Assembly (NCBI GenBank): GCA_043764015.1
Contig: JAYUKY010000062.1
Location: 1 to 12,495 of the forward strand
DNA: 12,495 nt
Reading direction: 5' to 3'
From: JANYGM01 sp043764015
GTDB lineage: Bacteria > Bacteroidota > Bacteroidia > Cytophagales > Thermonemataceae
The number at the start of each line of letters is the position of its first letter. Within the stretch, counting starts at the first letter, position 1. Positions 6,537 through 12,495 of the stretch are shown one piece after another. The position numbers were made by a program, and so were the translations under genes. The notes beneath the pieces are model-generated. The model was not told where the DNA came from and did no database searches. It worked only from the letters and a program-made list of their open reading frames with translations.

Positions 6537-6544
6537 TATCTTTG
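6537..6544 (+). promoter_or_regulatory. Putative -7 promoter box of the AddB-like gene
   Basis: TATCTTTG is a full match to TAnnTTTG. It overlaps the TTG (6542-6544) that opens the longest frame of the nuclease gene, so translation must begin downstream if the box is used. It diverges from the sugar transferase box, with 35 bp between them. The same octamer precedes the threonine dehydrogenase gene. Confidence 0.5.
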
Positions 6545-6589
6545 TACTCAATAAAATTCCCTTTCAAAAAACAAAATAGACTCTCCAAA

Positions 6590-9500
6590 TTGGACTTAAA
6601 CGACAAAAAAAGCACTTTTTTAGGTAAAGTAGTTGCTCATATTCAAGAAAATTTTTCAAATAATTCTTCCTCCAACCAAGCTAGTAATATTTCTCGTACC
6701 TGTATAGTTGTGCCTTCACGTAGAGCTGTGAGCGAACTTGCAAAAATGCTACAAATAGATTTAAGATTAGACGAAAATAATAATAATATTTTGGCTATTG
6801 ATGATTTTATTACGGTTTTTTCTGGCTTTCAACGTGCAGAAAGTTTGGAGCTTTTGCTAGAATTTCAGTTGCTCTTTAAGGAAAATATCAAAGATGAAAA
6901 CTTCAAAAAAGACAACCTACTTTCTTGGCTTCCTATTTTACTTAGAGATTTTAACCAAATTGACCAAAATTTGGTTGATGTAGAGCAGTTTTTTAGAAAT
7001 CTTGCAGATGTAAAGAAAATAGAAAAATGGGATATTCCTACTGAAAACGTAGCGCAAAAAACCCGTATGCAACGCTATTTTACTTTTTGGGAAGAACTAA
7101 AACCTGTTTACTTGCAACTTACACATAATCTCAAAGAAAAGAAAATAGGTTATCAAGGGCTTTTGTATAGGCATTTGGCAGAAAATGCAGAAGAATTATT
7201 GGTTGAAAATGCTTATTTTGATAATTTTGTTTTTGCAGGTTTTAATACTTTTAGTAAATCAGAAGAAGAAATAATCAAAGTTTTGAAAAAATATAATAAA
7301 ATTACGCTCCTTTGGGATACGGATAAATATTATATGGACGAAGATTATTCGCCTAATCAGGCGGGTTTTATGCTCAAAAATTACAAAAAAGAAGAAAAAC
7401 ATACTTGGAAATGGACAGAAGATAATTTTACAGAAATACCCAAAACAATAGAGATTATTGCCTCGCCAAACACAACGCTACAAGCAAAAATAGTTCCTCA
7501 ACTACTTCAAAACTGGCAAAATAGTGATAATAAAGAAGAACAAAATAGTAAAAACTCACCAAAAACAGTTGTGGTTTTGCCTGATGATAACTTACTTTTG
7601 CCTTTGCTTTATTCCATAGAAGATAGAGAACCCAATATTACAATGGGGCTTTCTCTGAAAAAATCAAATTTATTTAATTTGGTGGATTTGTTGTTTAAAA
7701 TGCAAAAAAATAAACACAAACACAAAGCGGAAGTAAAAAATGCAAAAAATGATAAAAATAATATTATAGAAAATACTGAAAAATTTGGTGAAAGTGGAGA
7801 TACTATTTTTGAAGATAAAGAAAAGAAATTTTATTATATCTACAAATATGACCACAAAACCATTAGCCGACTTTTTAATCATCCGCTTGTAAGGCATTTT
7901 GAAAAAGAAACAAAAGAGAATGATGAAACGAGTTTTTTACGTGATGTATTAGCGCATATCACATATGGAAACCGCTCCAAAATGTCTAAAAAAGAGGTTC
8001 TAGGTTTTCCTGCAAAACTTTTGGTAGAACACCAAGCCAAAGGTGTTGCACCAGAAATGTTTGAGCAAATATCAGTACATTATGCTGCGTTTGAGAAGAT
8101 TTTGAAGGTTTTGGTAGCAGATTGGAACGACAAAATACCTGCCGCAATGCAGAATTTGCAGGCAATTATGGCATTTTTTAAAGAATTTTATAAAGATGCT
8201 AATACAATAGAATTAGAATATTTGAAGCGTTTTGAGGGGATTTTGCAAAAATTAGCAGAATTTGTGGATAAAAAAAGCTATGAACTTGATTACCGCACCT
8301 TTAAGAGTTTTTTATATCAGCTTGTAGCAGAGGAAAACATTGTTTTTGATAGTGAAAGAGATAGTTCTGTGCAAATTATGGGACTTTTAGAAACTCGTGC
8401 CTTAGATTTTGAGCAAGTAATTATTCTTTCTATGAATGAAGGCAATTTGCCTGCGCAAAAAAAGGTTAATTCTCTCATTCCCTTAGATATAGCTAAAGCT
8501 TTTGGGCTTCCTACGTATCAAGAACAAGAAAATATTACGACTTATCATTTTTATAGATTGCTTCAGCGTGCCAAAAAAGTGGCTTTGGTGTATGTTTCTC
8601 CTCATAAATCTGATAAAAGTAGGTTTTTGATGCAGTTGGAGTATGATTTGTGCCAAAAATATAATCAAATTGTACTTACTTCTTATGGAAATGTGGTGGT
8701 AAATGATAAAGAAGACACCATTTTGACAGACCTTTTTATAGAAAAAACGCCAGAAATTCTTAAAAAAATCAAGGCAAAACTTGTAAGCGGACTTGCACCT
8801 ACAAATATTGATGATTTTGTGAAATGCTCACTTATGTACTATTTTAAGCAAATTGCGGAAATAAAAGAAGCACAAGAAGTAGAAGAAGAAATTGAGGCAG
8901 GCGTGTTTGGAACTATTGTTCACGAGATTTTGGAGGATATTTTTAGGCGTATTTCTGACGTTGGTAGAATTGATGTTACTGTTGAAAGTCTTGAAAATGA
9001 ACAACTAACATTAGAAAAAATTGTAAGAGAAAAATTTGAAAAAGATATGTATAAAGGCTACGAATTAGAAGCTAACAACTATCTTACTATGAAAGTTTGT
9101 GTGGAATTTATAAAAAATTTTTTAGAATTGCAGATAACGGAGCTAGAAGACCCCAAAAAAAACCTTACTAAAACGCTCAAAATCATTGGTTTGGAAGTAA
9201 ATCAACGAAAAAATCCTAATGAGCTAAGAGATGATAAAAATTTAATTACTATCAAGCCTGCAGAATTGGAAATTAGCCATTATGATAGTGCTAATAATGA
9301 GGTGACAGAAGAAAAAATAACAGTCAAAATCAAAGGAATTATTGACAGAATTGATGAAATAAACGGTAAATGGCATATTATTGACTATAAAACGGGGAAA
9401 GTGCTAGATAAAGATTTAGTTATCAAATATGACGAAATTTCCAATCTTGCTAATGATATTGAACTTAGCAAAGTACGCCAATTATGGCTTTATAAATATA

Positions 9501-9874
9501 TTTTATATAAAAATATTACATCAAATTCCGAATTTTCAGAACTTGCAGGAAACAAAGAAATTGAGGCTGGGATATACAGTATGCGCAATATTGAGAAATT
9601 TTTGGAGTTAGACATCAAAGAAGCAGTAGTTACAGAAAAGAAAGCCCCAAGTAAGAAAAAAGCTGCTGCTGCTGCAGAAGAAGTAAATGAAGAAAATGAA
9701 AAAACAATATTAAAATCTAAAAAATTATCTATGGGTGAGTTTATCACGCATACAGAAGACTTTTTGAAGGAAATTCTTACAAATATGTTAGACAAAACGC
9801 TACCTTTCGCAAAAACAGAAGATATTTCTACTTGTGAATATTGTAATTTTAATGGAATTTGTGGAAGGAAATAG
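6590..9874 (+). CDS. AddB-like PD-(D/E)XK nuclease with iron-sulfur cluster
   Basis: This large protein (1,094 residues from TTG 6590) resembles the AddB subunit of the AddAB helicase-nuclease, which processes DNA double-strand ends for recombination. Numbered from the upstream TTG 6542, the N-terminal region keeps the VVPSRRA strand (about 58-64) of an inactive helicase-like domain but shows no Walker A GKT/GKS motif. A UvrD-like segment, LETRALDFEQVIILSMNEG, lies near 617-635. The C-terminal RecB-type nuclease is complete: H794, D935 in GIIDRID, and D948-Y949-K950 in IIDYKTG. Four cysteines fit the AddB 4Fe-4S staple: C762, C1098, C1101 and C1107. Charged low-complexity inserts occur near 380-425 and 1037-1060. 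No ATG is available near the N-terminus. The TTG at 6590 is chosen because the upstream TTG lies in a -7 box. No AddA partner is in the window. Confidence 0.88.
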   Translation: MDLNDKKSTFLGKVVAHIQENFSNNSSSNQASNISRTCIVVPSRRAVSELAKMLQIDLRLDENNNNILAIDDFITVFSGFQRAESLELLLEFQLLFKENIKDENFKKDNLLSWLPILLRDFNQIDQNLVDVEQFFRNLADVKKIEKWDIPTENVAQKTRMQRYFTFWEELKPVYLQLTHNLKEKKIGYQGLLYRHLAENAEELLVENAYFDNFVFAGFNTFSKSEEEIIKVLKKYNKITLLWDTDKYYMDEDYSPNQAGFMLKNYKKEEKHTWKWTEDNFTEIPKTIEIIASPNTTLQAKIVPQLLQNWQNSDNKEEQNSKNSPKTVVVLPDDNLLLPLLYSIEDREPNITMGLSLKKSNLFNLVDLLFKMQKNKHKHKAEVKNAKNDKNNIIENTEKFGESGDTIFEDKEKKFYYIYKYDHKTISRLFNHPLVRHFEKETKENDETSFLRDVLAHITYGNRSKMSKKEVLGFPAKLLVEHQAKGVAPEMFEQISVHYAAFEKILKVLVADWNDKIPAAMQNLQAIMAFFKEFYKDANTIELEYLKRFEGILQKLAEFVDKKSYELDYRTFKSFLYQLVAEENIVFDSERDSSVQIMGLLETRALDFEQVIILSMNEGNLPAQKKVNSLIPLDIAKAFGLPTYQEQENITTYHFYRLLQRAKKVALVYVSPHKSDKSRFLMQLEYDLCQKYNQIVLTSYGNVVVNDKEDTILTDLFIEKTPEILKKIKAKLVSGLAPTNIDDFVKCSLMYYFKQIAEIKEAQEVEEEIEAGVFGTIVHEILEDIFRRISDVGRIDVTVESLENEQLTLEKIVREKFEKDMYKGYELEANNYLTMKVCVEFIKNFLELQITELEDPKKNLTKTLKIIGLEVNQRKNPNELRDDKNLITIKPAELEISHYDSANNEVTEEKITVKIKGIIDRIDEINGKWHIIDYKTGKVLDKDLVIKYDEISNLANDIELSKVRQLWLYKYILYKNITSNSEFSELAGNKEIEAGIYSMRNIEKFLELDIKEAVVTEKKAPSKKKAAAAAEEVNEENEKTILKSKKLSMGEFITHTEDFLKEILTNMLDKTLPFAKTEDISTCEYCNFNGICGRK

Positions 9875-9980
9875 CAGGATTTTAGTTGTTGGGAAAAGCA
9901 TTATCTCTTTAATACTAACTAATTTATTAGCATTTATCTAAGATTTATCTAAAAAATCTACTAAAAATACAATTTTTATT

Positions 9981-9988
9981 TATCTTTG
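9981..9988 (+). promoter_or_regulatory. Putative threonine dehydrogenase -7 promoter box
   Basis: TATCTTTG is a full match to TAnnTTTG, 45 bp upstream of the ATG. It lies in the 159-bp spacer after the AddB-like gene, where I see no terminator hairpin. No clear -33 element is visible. Confidence 0.5.
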
Positions 9989-10033
9989 AAAGTCAAAAGA
10001 GATTTAATGGGAATTTAAAGAAAATATATTTAT

Positions 10034-11005
10034 ATGAAAACTGAAAAAGTATTGGTTTTGGGTGCTGCTGGTCAGCTTGGTGTGGAGCTTGTTAATGCCT
10101 TAAAAGGTATTTATGGGCGTTCTAATGTGATTACGTCTGATGTACGCAAGCCTGAAAAAAACCGTTTGCAAGAACTTGGTATTTTTGAAAAGCTGGACGT
10201 AATGAATGCTAAAAAACTAGGCGAAATCATTGATAAATATGAAATTACGCAAGTTTATCAGCTTGCAGCAATGCTCTCTGCCACAGGTGAAAAGCACCCA
10301 AAACACGCTTGGTCTTTAAATATGCAAGGACTTATCAATGTGTTGGATTTGGCTATTGAAAAAAAATTGCATAAAATATACTGGCCCAGTTCTATTGCAG
10401 TTTTTGGACCTACGACACCACAAGAAAATACGCCACAATTTACTTCTATGGAGCCTACCACCGTTTATGGTGTGAGCAAGCAGGCAGGTGAGGGTTGGTG
10501 CAACTACTATCACAAGCGTTGGGGTGTAGATGTGCGTAGTTTGCGCTATCCTGGTCTTATTGGCTATAAGTCTATGCCAGGCGGTGGAACAACTGATTAT
10601 GCCGTTGATATATACCATAAGGCACTTTTTGCACAAAAATATGAATGTTTTTTATCTGAAAATACTTACTTACCAATGATGTATATGGACGATGCCGTAA
10701 AAGCAACAATGGATTTGATGCACGCAGACGCAGATAAAGTGAAGATTAGGAGCAGTTATAATCTTAGTGGAATGAGTTTTAGTCCAAAAGAGATTGCGGA
10801 ATCTATCAAAATACACATTCCTAAATTTGAAATTACTTATAAACCTGATTTTAGACAGGCTATTGCTGATTCGTGGCCTGGAAGTATTGATGATAGTGCC
10901 GCTACACAAGATTGGGGTTGGAAACCTAATTTTGACCTTCCAAAAATGACCAAAACAATGCTTGAAAATATCAAAATTGGTATGGAAAAAGGACTTATTG
11001 TCTAG
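10034..11005 (+). CDS. tdh: L-threonine 3-dehydrogenase, SDR type
   Basis: This 323-residue extended SDR enzyme oxidises L-threonine to 2-amino-3-ketobutyrate with NAD+ in the cytoplasm; Kbl then cleaves that product to glycine and acetyl-CoA. The NAD-binding motif GAAGQLG is at residues 10-16, WPSSIAVFG contains the serine of the active site (S119/S120), and Y145/K149 form YGVSK. Sequence specific to this threonine dehydrogenase type is visible after that: LRYPGLIG, GGGTTDYAVDIYHKAL, CFLSENTYLPMMYMDDA and RQAIADSWPGSIDD. These separate it from ordinary sugar-nucleotide epimerases and from the zinc-dependent MDR-type Tdh. The length is normal (about 310-325). It has its own -7 box 45 bp upstream and a downstream hairpin, so it is probably monocistronic. 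No kbl gene is in the window. Confidence 0.94.
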   Translation: MKTEKVLVLGAAGQLGVELVNALKGIYGRSNVITSDVRKPEKNRLQELGIFEKLDVMNAKKLGEIIDKYEITQVYQLAAMLSATGEKHPKHAWSLNMQGLINVLDLAIEKKLHKIYWPSSIAVFGPTTPQENTPQFTSMEPTTVYGVSKQAGEGWCNYYHKRWGVDVRSLRYPGLIGYKSMPGGGTTDYAVDIYHKALFAQKYECFLSENTYLPMMYMDDAVKATMDLMHADADKVKIRSSYNLSGMSFSPKEIAESIKIHIPKFEITYKPDFRQAIADSWPGSIDDSAATQDWGWKPNFDLPKMTKTMLENIKIGMEKGLIV

Positions 11006-11012
11006 GAAAAAG

Positions 11013-11040
11013 GACGAAGTAAGAAGTACGAATATAAGAT
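11013..11040 (+). repeat. Heptamer tandem array E (TACGAAG type)
   Basis: Four degenerate 7-bp units include GACGAAG and TACGAAT. The array begins 8 nt after the threonine dehydrogenase stop codon and lies before the terminator hairpin. Confidence 0.65.
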
Positions 11041-11060
11041 ACTGATTATTAAGTAATTGT

Positions 11061-11109
11061 AAAAAGCCCACTCAAAAGCTATTTTAAAAGTTTTTGAGTG
11101 GGATTTTTG
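11061..11109. terminator. Bidirectional hairpin terminator
   Basis: CCCACTCAAAA (11067-11077) pairs perfectly with TTTTGAGTGGG (11092-11102) around a 14-nt loop. The stem is flanked by AAAAA on the left and TTTTT on the right. It lies between the convergent threonine dehydrogenase and TPR genes and can serve both. Confidence 0.85.
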
Positions 11110-11130
11110 ATTATTTATTGTAATTAGAAA

Positions 11131-12189
11131 TTATTTTTTCAACGCATCAATTTTTTTGTTTGTTTCTGCTAATTTAGTTTTATTATCTGTGTTTTGGTAG
11201 CATTGTACTAGCGTATTTAAAATATCTAAATCTTTAGGATTTCCTGCTGCCACTTTTTCAAGGTGTGGTATTGCAAGCAACAAAGAGGCTCTTATTTTTT
11301 TGTCATATTCAGCTGATTTTGCTGGTGTAATTGTCTTATCAGTACGTTCTTTGTCTTCTTTATTTCCTTCTTTTCGTGCTAATTCAAAATAATATGCACC
11401 TAAACCTCTTGCACCATCAGTAGAGTTGGGGGCAATGTTAGAAATTTTGTTATAAAGTTCCAAAGCTCGTGGCATATTATCCATTTCTTGGTTGAGATAT
11501 GCTTCATAAGTAACAAATTGAATATTTTTAGGAAAATCTTTACTTGCCATTTCCGCAATTTTGAGTGCTTTTGGCAAATTTTTTGTTTCAATATAATGCG
11601 CAATTACATTTGGATAATGCTCAATTTTAGAAGATAGCTTTGCACTTGCCATAGAAAGAACTGGCTCAATATTGCGTGTATAACCCTCAAAATCTTTTAT
11701 TTGGGCTGCCGCAATGGCTGCATAAACATAAGCAGTTGTATCATTTGGCTTTAATGTTTGTGCTTTTTCAAAAGCTTTCATAGCACTTTTGAAGTCTGGA
11801 TCTGGTTTTGTTTCAAAAAATCCTCCTCCTTGATTGATAAAAACTTCATACATTCTACTCATTCCCGCTTCTGCATCTTTATAATAGCCTCCCTTTGCTG
11901 GTTCCATATCCATAGCTTTTTTGTAGGCATCATACGCCACATTAGCAGCATTTGGGTCTAATGAACTGATTTTACTATCTGATGCAATAGCGGCATAAAT
12001 TTGCCCTCTATAAAACCAAGTTTTAGATTTGAGGGCGGCTTTTGCGTGAACGCTTGCCTCGTCAATGTGTCTTTTTGCATCTGCAAATTTCCCTTCATCA
12101 AACTCAATAGTAGCCGCACCAAGTCCGCCTTGTGCAAAAGAAATAATGCTAGAAAGCATCAAAACAAACAAAAGTGATATTTTTTTCAT
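11131..12189 (-). CDS. Secreted tetratricopeptide-repeat protein of unknown function
   Basis: From ATG 12189-12187 the product is 352 residues with a clear signal peptide (MKKISLLFVLMLSSIISFAQ, cleaved after about Ala19 or Gln20). The frame could extend to a TTG at 12246, but that would bury the signal peptide behind 19 residues. The mature part is helical and made of degenerate TPR units, such as TWFYRGQIYAAIA, AMKAFEKAQTLKPNDTTAYVY, ALKIAEMASKDFPKN and ALELYNKISNIAPNSTDG. It ends with a helical pair near LEKVAAGNPKDLDILNTLVQCYQN. There is no lipobox and no other domain, so it is likely a periplasmic scaffold. No partner can be inferred from its neighbours. The function is unknown. Confidence 0.87.
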   Translation of the reverse strand: MKKISLLFVLMLSSIISFAQGGLGAATIEFDEGKFADAKRHIDEASVHAKAALKSKTWFYRGQIYAAIASDSKISSLDPNAANVAYDAYKKAMDMEPAKGGYYKDAEAGMSRMYEVFINQGGGFFETKPDPDFKSAMKAFEKAQTLKPNDTTAYVYAAIAAAQIKDFEGYTRNIEPVLSMASAKLSSKIEHYPNVIAHYIETKNLPKALKIAEMASKDFPKNIQFVTYEAYLNQEMDNMPRALELYNKISNIAPNSTDGARGLGAYYFELARKEGNKEDKERTDKTITPAKSAEYDKKIRASLLLAIPHLEKVAAGNPKDLDILNTLVQCYQNTDNKTKLAETNKKIDALKK

Positions 12190-12280
12190 TATTATTGTGA
12201 TTTTATTATGATTTTTTAGAAATTTTAAATTGATTGCGTACAACAACCTCTATTACAGTTGTTACTTTACAAAAGTTGTG

Positions 12281-12288
12281 CAAATTTA
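12281..12288 (-). promoter_or_regulatory. Putative TPR-gene -7 promoter box
   Basis: The minus-strand TAAATTTG is a full match to TAnnTTTG, 92 bp upstream of the chosen ATG. No TTTG lies at the expected -33 distance. Confidence 0.4.
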
Positions 12289-12363
12289 GTAATATTCTTC
12301 AAAAAATAAAAAAAACTCTTTCAAACTATTTTTTAATCCTACTTTCTTTGTAATTTTGTGCTT

Positions 12364-12391
12364 ATTCGTACTTCGTACATCTCACCTCGTA
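12364..12391 (-). repeat. Heptamer tandem array F (TACGAAG type)
   Basis: Read on the minus strand, four 7-bp units end in TACGAAG and TACGAAT, with two more diverged units before them. It lies between the TPR-gene promoter and the putative insertion-sequence end, 12 bp from the latter. Confidence 0.7.
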
Positions 12392-12403
12392 TCTTTCTAC
12401 TTA

Positions 12404-12495
12404 GAGTATGTTTAGAAACTATTTTTCTTTAAAAGTGATTTAATATCATACTTATAAAGGCTAATTTTATCATAACAACGGCATTTTCTGCTTTT
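12404..12495 (-). mobile_element. Putative end of an IS5-like insertion sequence (cut by the window edge)
   Basis: A GAG-starting sequence, GAGTATGTTTAGAAACT (12404-12420), resembles the terminal inverted repeat of IS5-family elements. The trinucleotide TTA at 12401-12403 could be the target duplication. An open frame that looks like a transposase C-terminus ends 9 bp inside this putative terminus. The other end is outside the window, so the call rests on pattern only. Confidence 0.45.
12429..12494 (-). CDS. Partial transposase C-terminus (putative)
   Basis: Only the last 21 codons are inside the window. They read KAENAVVMIKLAFISMILNHF and then stop (TAA, 12431-12429). An amphipathic/hydrophobic helix followed immediately by a stop close to the element end is common for IS4/IS5-type DDE transposases. 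The neighbouring frame on the same strand is also open, so the assignment is tentative. Confidence 0.4.
   Translation of the reverse strand, partial: KAENAVVMIKLAFISMILNHF

Noticed and set aside
9662..9676. Short GCT codon run in the AddB-like gene as a possible phase-variable repeat
   Set aside because: It is a 3-bp unit, so changes in number stay in frame and only alter a low-complexity Ala stretch.
9875..10033. Spacer between the AddB-like gene and threonine dehydrogenase as a small gene or RNA
   Set aside because: It holds only a -7 box and A/T-rich sequence. I see no stable hairpin, open frame or tRNA-like structure.
10670..11071. 133-residue open frame on the minus strand over the end of the threonine dehydrogenase
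   Set aside because: It is antisense to a strongly recognised coding sequence and runs through the heptamer array. No recognisable protein features are present.
12190..12246. N-terminal extension of the TPR protein to a TTG start
   Set aside because: It would place 19 residues before a textbook signal peptide. The ATG at 12189 is far more likely.

Overview
The window is AT-rich, with long A/T tracts between genes. Several genes are preceded by the Bacteroidota -7 promoter box (TAnnTTTG), and none has an obvious Shine-Dalgarno sequence. The protein types also point to Bacteroidota: an OmpA protein with thrombospondin type-3 repeats, an SDR-type L-threonine dehydrogenase and an AddB-like PD-(D/E)XK nuclease. 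A marine or gliding Cytophagales relative is my best guess, but this is inferred from style and not from any marker gene. I see no rRNA, tRNA or CRISPR array.

Layout. Positions 1-3416 hold three acyl-chain genes: a long-chain acyl-CoA synthetase (minus), a divergent PaaI-type hotdog thioesterase (plus), and fabG (minus, convergent with the thioesterase). A 403-bp divergent spacer follows, then a secreted OmpA/TSP3 protein (plus) that ends in a perfect hairpin terminator. On the minus strand, 4831-6458 holds a small polysaccharide module: a monotopic sugar-phosphate transferase followed by a WbpP/TviC-type UDP-GlcNAc 4-epimerase. Divergent from it is a large AddB-like nuclease (6590-9874, plus), then L-threonine 3-dehydrogenase (plus). 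A hairpin terminator separates the dehydrogenase from a convergent secreted TPR protein (minus). The right edge appears to run into the end of an IS5-like insertion sequence.

The genes are mostly single transcription units of general metabolism, envelope and DNA repair. I see no defence island, prophage or biosynthetic cluster. The epimerase and sugar transferase are the clearest functional pair: the first can make UDP-GalNAc and the second could load a sugar phosphate onto a lipid carrier.

The most unusual signal lies between the genes. Seven short arrays at six sites all have a 7-bp period and fit one degenerate unit, TRYGAAK (TACGAAG, TGTGAAG and TATGAAT are the main flavours). They often abut or overlap stop codons, form a large hairpin between two convergent genes, and fill the predicted 5' leader of the epimerase. 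In addition, the longest reading frames of the sugar transferase and the AddB-like gene begin inside their own divergent -7 boxes, so the true starts are probably downstream; I give the corrected starts.
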